This document shows, one piece after another, positions 16,657-24,144 of a stretch of DNA of 37,185 bases (positions are counted from its first letter, which is position 1; the number at the start of each line of letters is the position of its first letter). Source of the stretch: JAFTYO01 sp045613125 (GTDB lineage Bacteria; Pseudomonadota; Alphaproteobacteria; RF32; CAG-239); the NCBI GenBank assembly GCA_045613125.1, contig JAZLAM010000004.1, positions 1-37,185 of the forward strand. The letters are read 5' to 3'. A model generated the notes under the pieces. It saw only the letters and a list, made by a program, of their open reading frames with translations. It was not told the DNA's origin and did no database searches. Both the position numbers and the translations under genes were made by a program.

Positions 16657-16673
16657 AGACTAATTGTTAGTCT
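16657..16673. promoter_or_regulatory. Inverted repeat upstream of acpP, possible operator
   Basis: Perfect arms AGACTAA and TTAGTCT around TTG. A further copy of the right half-site, TTAGTCTG, lies at 16572-16579 on the same strand. The position next to the predicted transcription start suits a fatty-acid-synthesis regulator site, but no such regulator is in the window. A short leader hairpin is the alternative. Confidence 0.5.
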
Positions 16674-16707
16674 GAATTTTGTTTTAATATTTATTGAGGT
16701 TAAATAC

Positions 16708-16941
16708 ATGACTGATACCGCTAATCGCGTTAAAAAGATTGTTGCTGAACACTTAGGTGTTGAAGAATCTAAAGTTACTGAAAGCGCTAGCTTCATTGAC
16801 GATTTAGGTGCTGACAGCTTAGACACTGTTGAATTAGTTATGGCATTTGAAGAAGAATTCGGTTGCGAAATTCCTGATGATGCTGCTGAAAAAATTCTTA
16901 CAGTTAAAGATGCTATTGACTATCTTTCAAAGAATGCGTAA
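16708..16941 (+). CDS. acpP: Acyl carrier protein
   Basis: 77 residues from the ATG at 16708, preceded by TTGAGGT eight bases upstream; the open frame further upstream has no start support. The phosphopantetheine attachment site is Ser37 in DDLGADSLDTVELVMAFEEEF. The protein is acidic and helical, as the family is. It carries growing acyl chains for fatty-acid and lipid A synthesis. fabF follows after 95 bases with a terminator hairpin in between, so acpP can be made in excess over fabF, as is typical for this abundant protein. Confidence 0.97.
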   Translation: MTDTANRVKKIVAEHLGVEESKVTESASFIDDLGADSLDTVELVMAFEEEFGCEIPDDAAEKILTVKDAIDYLSKNA

Positions 16942-16967
16942 GTCTTGTGGCTTAAAGTAAGTTTAAG

Positions 16968-16994
16968 AACTCGCTGCTATCAGGCGAGTTTTTT
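16968..16994 (+). terminator. Terminator/attenuator between acpP and fabF
   Basis: Arms AACTCGC and GCGAGTT around a 9-base loop, followed by TTTT. With no clear promoter behind it, it probably gives partial termination so that fabF is read at a lower level. Confidence 0.8.
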
Positions 16995-17036
16995 CATATC
17001 AAAGAATATAACAAAGTAAAAAAAGAGGTTTATTTT

Positions 17037-18305
17037 ATGAGAAGAGTTGTAATTACCGGTTTAGGTGTAGTATCACCTTTAGGACGTGGTGTAGAGCACA
17101 ACTGGAGACGTTTATTAAATTCAGAATCAGGGGTAGTAAAAATTACGGATATTGATTTGAAAGATATTCCTGTTCAAATTGCGGGACGAGTTCCATATGG
17201 TACTGAAGACGGACAGTTTAATCCTGATGATGTTTTGCCTCCTAAAGATCAAAAGAAAAATGACAAGTTTATATTGTTTGGTTTAGCAGCCGGTATAGAT
17301 GCTATTAAAGACAGCGGATATATCCCTCAGACCGAAGATGAACAATTTCGTTTTGGTGTTATGATGGGCGCTGGAATCGGTGGATTAAATGCAATTTATG
17401 AAAATGCTTTATCTTTTAATGAATCTGGTATAAAGCGCATTTCTCCATTTTTTATTCCATCATGTTTGATTAACCTTATTTCCGGTAACTTATCTATTAT
17501 GTTTGGACTTAAAGGTCCAAACCATGCTTGTGTTACAGCGTGTTCAACAGGAACACATGCTATTGGTGATGCAGCTAAGATGATTGCTATGGGTGATGCT
17601 GATGCTATGGTGGCAGGTGGTGCTGAAGCTGCTGTTAATGTTTTAGGTTTGGCGGGTTTTGCGCGTATGAAAGCAATTACGGCAGAATTTAATGATGCTC
17701 CGGAAAAGGCATCTCGTCCTTGGGATAAAAACAGAAGTGGTTTTGTTATGGGTGAGGGTGCTGGTGCTGTTGTTTTGGAAGAATTGGAACATGCAAAAGC
17801 ACGTGGCGCAAAAATTTATGCTGAAGTTGTCGGCTATGGTATGAGCGGTGATGCATATCACATTACAGCTCCGTCAGGTGATGGTGCGTACAGAGCAATG
17901 AAAATGGCAACAGATCATGCCAAAGAACATGGTGTTGAATTAAAAGATATTAATTATATTAATGCACACGGAACATCAACCCCAGCTGGTGATGTCGGTG
18001 AGGCTAAAGCTGTTCAACGCTTATTTGGTGAAGATATGAAGACTGTTTCTATGTCTTCCACAAAATCAGCAATTGGTCACTTACTTGGTGCCGCAGGGGC
18101 TGTCGAAGCTGTTTATACGACACTTGCAATCAGAGATCAGATTTGCCCTCCTACATTAAATTTGGAAGATGTTGAAGATGAGGTTGCTGATATTGATTTA
18201 GTGCCATTAAAACCAAAGAAAAAAGAAATAAAGGCAGCTATGTCAAACTCTTTCGGTTTCGGAGGAACAAACTCTTCTATTATTTTGAAAAAATACGAAG
18301 AATAA
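17037..18305 (+). CDS. fabF: 3-oxoacyl-ACP synthase II (beta-ketoacyl-ACP synthase)
   Basis: 422-residue thiolase-fold condensing enzyme that elongates acyl-ACP with malonyl-ACP. The catalytic triad is intact: Cys169 in CVTACSTGTHAIG, a histidine in NAHGTSTPAGD (near 309) and one in SAIGHLLGAAGAVEA (near 345). The C-terminal glycine loop NSFGFGGTNSS is present. The start MRRVVITGLGVVSPLG is standard and has AGAGG nine bases upstream. It pairs with acpP immediately before. Length matches FabF rather than FabB. Confidence 0.97.
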   Translation: MRRVVITGLGVVSPLGRGVEHNWRRLLNSESGVVKITDIDLKDIPVQIAGRVPYGTEDGQFNPDDVLPPKDQKKNDKFILFGLAAGIDAIKDSGYIPQTEDEQFRFGVMMGAGIGGLNAIYENALSFNESGIKRISPFFIPSCLINLISGNLSIMFGLKGPNHACVTACSTGTHAIGDAAKMIAMGDADAMVAGGAEAAVNVLGLAGFARMKAITAEFNDAPEKASRPWDKNRSGFVMGEGAGAVVLEELEHAKARGAKIYAEVVGYGMSGDAYHITAPSGDGAYRAMKMATDHAKEHGVELKDINYINAHGTSTPAGDVGEAKAVQRLFGEDMKTVSMSSTKSAIGHLLGAAGAVEAVYTTLAIRDQICPPTLNLEDVEDEVADIDLVPLKPKKKEIKAAMSNSFGFGGTNSSIILKKYEE

Positions 18306-18325
18306 TCTTTTTGATTAACTGTTAT

Positions 18326-18353
18326 AAAAAAACACCCATTTGGGTGTTTTTTT
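18326..18353 (+). terminator. Intrinsic terminator of fabF
   Basis: Arms CACCC and GGGTG around ATTT, with seven A before and seven T after, so the stem extends to 12 bp. Confidence 0.92.
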
Positions 18354-18355
18354 AT

Positions 18356-18384
18356 TTGACAAATATTTTGTCGAGTGATAAGAT
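18356..18384 (+). promoter_or_regulatory. Sigma-70 promoter of the 18414 gene
   Basis: TTGACA (18356-18361), 17-base spacer, TAAGAT (18379-18384). It starts three bases after the fabF terminator's T run. Confidence 0.75.
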
Positions 18385-18413
18385 GCAATCAGAATTTTAA
18401 TAATTAAGATATT

Positions 18414-19091
18414 ATGGTAACAATTGAAAAACTGGATTATGCTTCTTTGGTTACGCGAGGCGGACTAAAGATGTTATCAGAAAAGTCTATGGCTTTTTTT
18501 GAAGACAATGGTGATGCTGTTCTTGGTGCAATTTTCTCAAAGTATGTTGATAACGATGATGAAATTTCATTAGAGTTCAACGAGGAATGTTTGGCAGGAA
18601 TTGGTGTTAGTGTAAAAAAGTATTGCGGTGAAACTTTTTTAGGTTTTGGTGCTTCGGAAGAATATGTTATGTTAAAAAATGAGAAAGGACAAATTCTTGT
18701 TTATTGCTTGGCAGGAGATAACATATACTTCATCGATGAAATTTTTGATAAATATCAAGTTGTCTATAACGGTTATTGGGATTTAGGCTACTCTATTCTC
18801 GAAAAGAATTTTTTACTCTACAAAGGTAATAAACGCTATCTTCTTCACGAATTAGAACTGATTGATTGTGGAGAAGAAATTGCAACAAATGCGTTTTATA
18901 ACCATGAAGAAAAGACACTTTCTTTATTTGAATGGAACCTCGTTACTTATTCTGATGCGGAAAACGTTAAAATCTATACAGATAAGTATATGACCATAGA
19001 GTTTACCATTAAAGGTAAGAAATGTAAAAAAATCTACAAGGACAAAGCTTGGACCACACCTATTTTTTGGAAATTATTTGCAAAAAAGTAG
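18414..19091 (+). CDS. Hypothetical protein, orphan cassette gene
   Basis: 225 residues, no signal peptide, no membrane segment, no family recognised. The sequence is acidic in the first two thirds and full of short strands with aromatic residues (VVYNGYWDLGYSILEKNFLLYKGNKRYLLHELELIDCGEE), suggesting a beta-rich fold of repeated hairpins; the C-terminus is basic (KKCKKIYKDKAW...WKLFAKK). Like the 14202 gene it has a consensus promoter abutting the previous gene's terminator, a short SD-less A/T leader, and its own strong terminator. It is a self-contained unit inserted after acpP-fabF. Confidence 0.72.
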   Translation: MVTIEKLDYASLVTRGGLKMLSEKSMAFFEDNGDAVLGAIFSKYVDNDDEISLEFNEECLAGIGVSVKKYCGETFLGFGASEEYVMLKNEKGQILVYCLAGDNIYFIDEIFDKYQVVYNGYWDLGYSILEKNFLLYKGNKRYLLHELELIDCGEEIATNAFYNHEEKTLSLFEWNLVTYSDAENVKIYTDKYMTIEFTIKGKKCKKIYKDKAWTTPIFWKLFAKK

Positions 19092-19109
19092 TATCGTGAA
19101 ATGAATTAA

Positions 19110-19149
19110 AAAAAACACTCTTAAAGGATATCCTTTAAGAGTGTTTTTT
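19110..19149. terminator. Perfect 40-bp palindromic bidirectional terminator
   Basis: The two 20-base halves are exact reverse complements with no loop, centred on GGATATCC between 19129 and 19130, and with A and T runs at the ends. It separates convergent genes and should stop transcription from both sides. Confidence 0.9.
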
Positions 19150-19170
19150 ATGAAACTTAGGAGGAGAAAA

Positions 19171-19674
19171 TTATTTTCTGTATTTAATTTCTCCGGCGGG
19201 TAAATTGCGATATGAGTTTGGACTAATCTTCATTCCGTTATATCTTGGATCTCCATAGAATACAAACTCGTAAAATTTACCGGCAGCAGTCTGTCCCTGA
19301 ACCCAAACAGTACACTCATCATCTACGATAATCCTATATGAGCCTTCTGAATTTTGCCAAATGCCGAAATCTTCAAGAATATAGGTATATGTATCGCCAT
19401 TTTGATACATATACTCAATCTCAATAGGACAAGCATAGGTATCATAACCATCGTAGACAACTTCTACACAATCAGCCGCAATATTGTATGGGGCATTGTA
19501 GTAGTTGTAAGTTGTAGAAGTGTAATCCACGACCTTCCATTCAGTGACAGGATCGTAAACTTCATCTTCCAAAACAGGTTCAACATAGGGAACTTCTTGT
19601 GTCTTTTGTTTGCAAGAAACAAGCACGATGCAAGCAAAAGCAAGCATCATCATAATAATACTTTTTCTTTTCAT
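19171..19674 (-). CDS. Hypothetical lipoprotein
   Basis: 167 residues. A lipoprotein signal peptide ends in the lipobox LVSC, so Cys21 should be acylated and LspA (25674) would cleave before it. The mature part is rich in Tyr, Asp and Glu (YTSTTYNYYNAPYNIAAD, YDGYDTYACPIEIEYMYQNGDTYTY), with beta-strand character and three further cysteines. I recognise no domain. The leader lacks an SD and reads as A/T-rich sequence with AACAACCATAAAT-type composition, unlike most genes here. Surface or periplasmic location is likely; function unknown. Confidence 0.75.
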   Translation of the reverse strand: MKRKSIIMMMLAFACIVLVSCKQKTQEVPYVEPVLEDEVYDPVTEWKVVDYTSTTYNYYNAPYNIAADCVEVVYDGYDTYACPIEIEYMYQNGDTYTYILEDFGIWQNSEGSYRIIVDDECTVWVQGQTAAGKFYEFVFYGDPRYNGMKISPNSYRNLPAGEIKYRK

Positions 19675-19763
19675 TTTGATAAAAATTTATGGTTGTTAAT
19701 AATTAGATTTCGCAATAAATATAATCTAATTACTTTCAATTGTCAAACGTTTTGTGTTAAATA

Positions 19764-21020
19764 TTACAAATGTTTTCTTATTGTATCATAATCAGGATAA
19801 TTTTTTAAATCACCAAGTAATGTATATGTTGGATTTGAAGAAAATAAAGTTTGTGATGCATTTAGTATATCTTCACGAGTCACATCATTTATTTTTTGAA
19901 CAATTTCATCTGTAGGTATAACTCTGTTATGAAGCAAAGTTTGTCTTGCAATTACTTCAGCAGTAGATGATGAACTTTCAAGAGCCATAAGCATACTGGC
20001 TTTAAGTTGAACTTTTGCTCTATTTAGTTCTTTTTCGGTAACTTTTTCGTTTACTGCTTTTTTAATTTCATCGGCAACAACCGGTATTAAAGTGTTTAAT
20101 TGTTCTGCTGATGTTCCTGCATAAATACCAAATAATCCGCTTGAAGTTTGTGATGAACAGTAAGAATATACACTATATACCAATCCTCTTTTTTCACGAA
20201 TTTCTTGAAACAATCGAGATGACATTCCTCCACCAAAAATTGTGGAAAATATGCTTATGGGATAATATAACGGATTTTTATATTCAATACCATTAAAACC
20301 AAGTAATACATGAGTTTGCTCAATTTTGCGGTTTTCTTTATAAAAACCTCCTTTATAAATTTGCGGAGCAATGTCAAAAGATGTTTTTGCTCTATAATCA
20401 GACATTCTATCTTTTACCATTTGAACAAATGTATCATGTTTTAAATTTCCAACTGCAACAACTACTGTGTTATCGGCGGCATAATTGTTTTTCATATATG
20501 AATGTAATATATCCGGATTAAATGAGCGGACATTTTCTTTTGGACCCAAAATGGTTCTTCCGATCGGTTGGTTCGGAAAAGCGGTTTCTTGAAAATAATC
20601 AAAAATAACATCATCAGGAGTATCTATAGCCTGTTTAATTTCTTGGACCACAACTTCTTTTTCTTTTTCCATTTCTTCAATAGGAAATGTAGGGTTGAGA
20701 ACAAAATCGGCAATAACATCAAGAGCCAGTTCCACATCATTTTTAAGCATTTTAGCATAAAAAGCTGTAAATTCTCTGGATGTATATGCATTGTTTTGCC
20801 CACCAACATTTTCAATTTCTTCTGAAATTTGTACAGAATTTCTTTTTTTTGATCCTTTAAATACCATATGCTCCACAAAATGAGAAATTCCGTTTATTTC
20901 TTGTTTTTCATAGGCGGCTCCGGTTTTTACCCAAATGCCGAGAGATACTGTTTCTGTTTGAGGACGTTCTGCTGTGATTATTCTTAATCCGTTTTCTAAA
21001 ATTGTTTGTTGGTGTTGCAT
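19764..21020 (-). CDS. M16-family zinc peptidase (processing-peptidase-like)
   Basis: 418 residues from the ATG at 21020; the frame continues to 21086, but the homologous part begins with MQHQQTILENGLRIITAERP and a GGAT site lies upstream. The zinc motif HxxEH is intact as His47-Phe-Val-Glu50-His51, in GISHFVEHMVFKGSKKR, with NAYTSREFTAFYAKML following. The C-terminal half has the RxxxY-type segment FQEIREKRGLVYSVYSYC. It resembles the cytoplasmic one-piece relatives of the mitochondrial processing peptidase beta subunit, common in alphaproteobacteria. No signal peptide. Single gene on the minus strand, divergent from elbB. Confidence 0.9.
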   Translation of the reverse strand: MQHQQTILENGLRIITAERPQTETVSLGIWVKTGAAYEKQEINGISHFVEHMVFKGSKKRNSVQISEEIENVGGQNNAYTSREFTAFYAKMLKNDVELALDVIADFVLNPTFPIEEMEKEKEVVVQEIKQAIDTPDDVIFDYFQETAFPNQPIGRTILGPKENVRSFNPDILHSYMKNNYAADNTVVVAVGNLKHDTFVQMVKDRMSDYRAKTSFDIAPQIYKGGFYKENRKIEQTHVLLGFNGIEYKNPLYYPISIFSTIFGGGMSSRLFQEIREKRGLVYSVYSYCSSQTSSGLFGIYAGTSAEQLNTLIPVVADEIKKAVNEKVTEKELNRAKVQLKASMLMALESSSSTAEVIARQTLLHNRVIPTDEIVQKINDVTREDILNASQTLFSSNPTYTLLGDLKNYPDYDTIRKHL

Positions 21021-21111
21021 ATTTAATATCCTATTTAAAATCCTAATTGACAGTATTATATTACCCCTATAGTATAAATCAACCATAATTTTTTAAAAAG
21101 GACGATAAAAT

Positions 21112-21774
21112 ATGAAAAAAAATCCTCATTTTGCCATTGTATTATCTGGCTGTGGAAGATCTGATGGATCTGAGATACATGAAACCACTTGTGCAATGCT
21201 TGCTATAGATTGTCAAAATTGTACATATCAATGTTTTGCCCCAGATATTAATCAGGCAGTGGTTGTGAATCATATAACAGGCAAGAGAGTTGAAGAAACT
21301 AGAAATGTGTTGGTAGAATCTGCCAGAATTGCAAGAGGAAATATTAAAAGTTTGAAAGAATTTAATCCGACAGATTTTGATGCTGTAGTTTTTCCCGGAG
21401 GAGTAGGGGCCGTCATAAATTGGTGCGATTTTTCGGTAAGTGGTGTAAGTTGTCAGGTTGAAACATCTGTAAGAAAGGCAATTTGGGATAGCTATAAACA
21501 TCATCTTCCGATAGGTGCAATGTGTATAGCTCCAGTGTTGATAGCAAAAGTTTTGGGCTCTGAAGGAGTAAAAGTAACTATAGGAAATGATGAAAAAGTG
21601 GCAGCATCTGTTGCTATGACAGGCGCTATTCACGAGAATACCAATGTCGTAGATGTTTGTGTTGATGAAATTCATAAAGTGGTTACCACGCCGGCTTATA
21701 TGCTTGCAAATTCAATAAAAGAAGTTTGTGAAGGTGCTGATAACATGATAAAAGCTTTGTTGAAACTGATTTAA
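21112..21774 (+). CDS. elbB: ElbB-like DJ-1/PfpI family glyoxalase
   Basis: 220 residues, close to the family's usual 217. It opens with FAIVLSGCGRSDGSEIHE, and the PGG motif is VVFPGGVGAVINW (93-104). The reactive cysteine of the nucleophile elbow is Cys138 in LPIGAMCIAPVLIA. The end VTTPAYMLANSIKEVCEGADNMI is also typical. ElbB proteins were linked to isoprenoid production in Escherichia coli and show weak glyoxalase activity. AAAGGACG lies before the ATG. It has many extra cysteines near the N-terminus (Cys14, 27, 34, 37, 41). It stands alone and is followed by the structured region. Confidence 0.9.
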   Translation: MKKNPHFAIVLSGCGRSDGSEIHETTCAMLAIDCQNCTYQCFAPDINQAVVVNHITGKRVEETRNVLVESARIARGNIKSLKEFNPTDFDAVVFPGGVGAVINWCDFSVSGVSCQVETSVRKAIWDSYKHHLPIGAMCIAPVLIAKVLGSEGVKVTIGNDEKVAASVAMTGAIHENTNVVDVCVDEIHKVVTTPAYMLANSIKEVCEGADNMIKALLKLI

Positions 21775-21782
21775 TATTTTAC

Positions 21783-21810
21783 TTGCATATTATTAAAAAC
21801 AATATACAAT
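21783..21810 (+). promoter_or_regulatory. Putative promoter of the structured RNA
   Basis: TTGCAT (21783-21788), 16 bases, TACAAT (21805-21810). The inferred transcription start is near 21817, just before the first hairpin. Confidence 0.5.
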
Positions 21811-21816
21811 TACTAT

Positions 21817-22079
21817 AAGCAGTAATGTATAAATTACTGTTAGTACCTGAATTGGGTGCGGAGTTGTCACAAACTTTTTTATACACGCTGTGGTGTCTGA
21901 TGTAGCACCATAATATTGTCATATAGAAATTATATGCACAATAAATATATCCCCGATAAGAAGGTTGGGGAGCTTTTGTTGTATGTCCAAGGTTTTACCT
22001 AAAGAACAAAAGAATCATTTCAGCGTGTATGATTTGTGAACTTCCCGACCACCCTTGAAAGGTGGTTATTTTAATTTTA
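21817..22079 (+). ncRNA. Unclassified structured RNA / cis-regulatory leader
   Basis: This gene-free stretch is packed with complementary segments. A hairpin opens it (21820-21826 with 21833-21839). A long closing helix joins CACAAA (21868-21873) to TTTGTG (22033-22038) and ATACACGCTG (21881-21890) to CAGCGTGTAT (22021-22030). Inside are four hairpins: 21891-21910 (TGGTG/CACCA), 21914-21943 (12 bp with one bulged C), 21951-21970 (CCCCGA/TTGGGG) and 21973-22012 (CTTTTGTT/AACAAAAG), making a five-way junction. An intrinsic terminator follows (ACCACC 22048-22053 with GGTGGT 22061-22066, then a T-rich tract to 22079). I do not find the conserved cores of tmRNA, RNase P, SRP, 6S or the cobalamin riboswitch. 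It may be a stand-alone ncRNA or a leader controlling the glycosyltransferases. Confidence 0.62.
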
Positions 22080-22090
22080 TGCGGGGAGTT
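22039..22090 (+). promoter_or_regulatory. Alternative pairing that can hide the glycosyltransferase ribosome binding site
   Basis: AACTTCCCG (22039-22047) can pair with CGGGGAGTT (22082-22090), which contains the GGGGAG site for the start at 22097. The same strand can instead pair with GGAGTT at 21860-21865 in the closing helix. The two states exclude each other, like a riboswitch expression platform. Confidence 0.5.
22048..22079 (+). terminator. Intrinsic terminator at the end of the structured RNA
   Basis: Six-base arms ACCACC and GGTGGT around CTTGAAA, followed by a 13-base T-rich tract. It ends 17 bases before the start codon of the next gene, so it would act either as the RNA's 3' end or as an attenuator. 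Confidence 0.75.
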
Positions 22091-22096
22091 TGTAAG

Positions 22097-23029
22097 ATGG
22101 AAAAAATAAGTGTTGTAATTCCGATTTATAATGTCGATTTATATCTTCGTAGATGTTTAGATAGTGTTTGTAATCAAACTTTTAAAAACTTAGAAATCAT
22201 ATGTATAAATGATGGTTCAACAGATGCTTCAGCTCAAATATTAGAAGAATATGCTCAAAAAGATAATCGTATAAAAGTGATACATCAAAAAAATCAGGGG
22301 CAATCGGTTGCTAGAAATGTCGGTATGAAAGAGGTAACAGGGCAATATTGTGTATTTTTAGATTCTGATGATTTTATTCATCCTCAATTTTGTGAAATTA
22401 TGTTACATTTATTAAAAGATAATAATTGTGATATAGCAGAGAATAGAATTTTAAAATATAAAAACAATTTTGAACAAATTAATTTAAATAGAGTTAGTAA
22501 AATAAACTATAAAGTCTTAAAAGATCCCTTATGGTCTATGCTTTCACATCAAAAATTCAGAACAAGATTTATGGTGTGTCCACGATTATATCGTACTGAA
22601 ATTATTAAAAATTTTAAATTTATAGAGGGAATTTACTTTGAAGATTATCCATGGTCAGTGTGCTTATGTAGTCAAAATTTGAAAGTGGTTGTAACCACTA
22701 ATCACTTATATTATTATACTTATAACCCAAACTCTACGACTAAGACAAAGTTTTCAGTAAAAAAATGTAAGGATTATTTTGAGGGGTTAAAATTTGTATT
22801 ACAATATTTTATTGAAAACAATAAGGATATATCCTTTTTAAAGAAACGTTTGGTTCCTACAATTTTTAAAACAGAATTAAAACTTATTGAAGATATTCAG
22901 GAAAATAGAGAACTGTTGAAAGTATTTGCCGAACAAATTAAGTGGGCTTACGAACAAAACATTCTTTCAATATGGTATAATAATTGGAAGAGATATTTGC
23001 AATATTATAAAATTTCGCAAATTATTTAA
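22097..23029 (+). CDS. GT2-family glycosyltransferase
   Basis: 310 residues from the ATG at 22097 (GGGGAG eight bases upstream); an extension to 22055 would run through the terminator tract. The GT-A fold is clear: ISVVIPIYNVDLYLRRCLDS, the nucleotide-sugar motif ICINDGSTD (Asp39), QGQSVARNVGM, and the metal-binding FLDSDDF (Asp89, 91, 92). The C-terminal region has the FEDYPW acidic motif near 190-195, used as catalytic base in related enzymes. It lacks membrane segments. It probably adds a sugar to lipid-linked or surface polysaccharide. The next gene, of the same family, begins one base after its stop. Confidence 0.9.
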   Translation: MEKISVVIPIYNVDLYLRRCLDSVCNQTFKNLEIICINDGSTDASAQILEEYAQKDNRIKVIHQKNQGQSVARNVGMKEVTGQYCVFLDSDDFIHPQFCEIMLHLLKDNNCDIAENRILKYKNNFEQINLNRVSKINYKVLKDPLWSMLSHQKFRTRFMVCPRLYRTEIIKNFKFIEGIYFEDYPWSVCLCSQNLKVVVTTNHLYYYTYNPNSTTKTKFSVKKCKDYFEGLKFVLQYFIENNKDISFLKKRLVPTIFKTELKLIEDIQENRELLKVFAEQIKWAYEQNILSIWYNNWKRYLQYYKISQII

Positions 23030-23030
23030 G

Positions 23031-24047
23031 ATGGATAAAATAATGAATAATATTAAAATTTCATATATTTTACCTTGTTATAATGTGGAAAAATATATAT
23101 CAATTTGTTTAGAAAGCTTGATCAATCAAACTTTAAAAGAAATAGAAATAATATGTATTAATGATGGCTCCACAGATGATACTTTATCTATAATTAAATT
23201 GTATCAAGGTAAAGATAGTAGAATAAAAGTTGTAACACAATATAATCAAGGTCCGGGATATGCAAGAAATTTTGGAGTTAAACATGCGTTAGGAGAATAT
23301 ATTAATTTTGTGGATCCGGATGATTATTTGGATAAAAAAACTGCAGAAATCAGTTATAAAAAAATCAAAGAATTTGATACAGAGGTACTATCATATAATG
23401 CTAATGTTGTTAAAAAAGGAAAAATTAAAAAAGTATTATATTATTTTACTCAACAAGATAATATTGTTTTGAAATCAGGAGATATTTTAAATAAAGATTT
23501 TAAGAGTGATTTTCATAGTTGGCATTTCTTAATAAAGACATCGTTACTCAAAAAACATCGGATTACTTATCCAAAACTTTCATTATGTGAAGACGTTCCT
23601 TTTGTGTTAAGTTTAGTTATTAAAGCAAAGAAAATTGCTTTTATTCAAAATGCGTTATATTATTATGTTCAACATCAAAGTTCTATTGTTCATAATGTTA
23701 GTGATAAAGTTTTTGATGTATTTGATGTTTTTTTATTATCAGAACAAATTTTACCAAAGCAGTATCATAATAAATTTTTAGAATGGAAAATAAATTTATT
23801 AGCTGGACTTTATAATAATCGCTATAAGAGTATTACAGATGATCAATTTGAAAATTTAATAAAAGAAAAATTAACATCAAATGAATATATGCTGTTTCAA
23901 AAAGAAAAAAAATATCGCCAGAAAACAACAAAAAAATATAAGCTAGGTAAAATTACCTTGTTATCGGTGGTTAGTTATCATTATAAACGTAAATATTATA
24001 TCTTAGGTATATTTTTAATTTTTAAGAAAAGGTTTGCCTACAAATGA
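23031..24047 (+). CDS. Second GT2-family glycosyltransferase
   Basis: 338 residues from the ATG at 23031, one base after the previous stop; an in-frame ATG at 23043 is also possible, and neither has a strong SD, so coupling to the upstream gene is likely. Motifs: ISYILPCYNVEKYISICLES, ICINDGSTDD, QGPGYARNFG, and FVDPDDYL (Asp95, 97, 98) as metal site, then SLCEDVPFVL as the later acidic motif. The C-terminus is strongly basic and aromatic (KKYKLGKITLLSVVSYHYKRKYYILGIFLIFKKRF), which may lie on the membrane. It resembles its neighbour enough to suggest an old duplication. Acceptor unknown. Confidence 0.9.
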   Translation: MDKIMNNIKISYILPCYNVEKYISICLESLINQTLKEIEIICINDGSTDDTLSIIKLYQGKDSRIKVVTQYNQGPGYARNFGVKHALGEYINFVDPDDYLDKKTAEISYKKIKEFDTEVLSYNANVVKKGKIKKVLYYFTQQDNIVLKSGDILNKDFKSDFHSWHFLIKTSLLKKHRITYPKLSLCEDVPFVLSLVIKAKKIAFIQNALYYYVQHQSSIVHNVSDKVFDVFDVFLLSEQILPKQYHNKFLEWKINLLAGLYNNRYKSITDDQFENLIKEKLTSNEYMLFQKEKKYRQKTTKKYKLGKITLLSVVSYHYKRKYYILGIFLIFKKRFAYK

Positions 24048-24089
24048 TATGGATAAAAATGTTTTATGACTAAGTTTTTGTAATATGTG

Positions 24090-24117
24090 TTGTAATTAAG
24101 AATAAAAGTGATAATAT
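24090..24117 (+). promoter_or_regulatory. Putative promoter of the TatD-like gene
   Basis: TTGTAA (24090-24095), 16 bases, TAATAT (24112-24117), 27 bases before the start codon. Confidence 0.4.
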
Positions 24118-24144
24118 TTACTGTGTTTTTTATGAAGGATAAAT

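Noticed and set aside
19354..19791. Plus-strand frame opposite the lipoprotein gene
   Set aside because: The minus strand has a clear lipobox signal peptide; the plus frame has no SD and runs through the divergent spacer.
21817..22079. Retron ncRNA, tmRNA, RNase P, SRP or 6S RNA
   Set aside because: No reverse transcriptase follows; no tag-peptide frame, T-arm, P4 core, SRP tetraloop region or 6S bubble sequence was found by eye.
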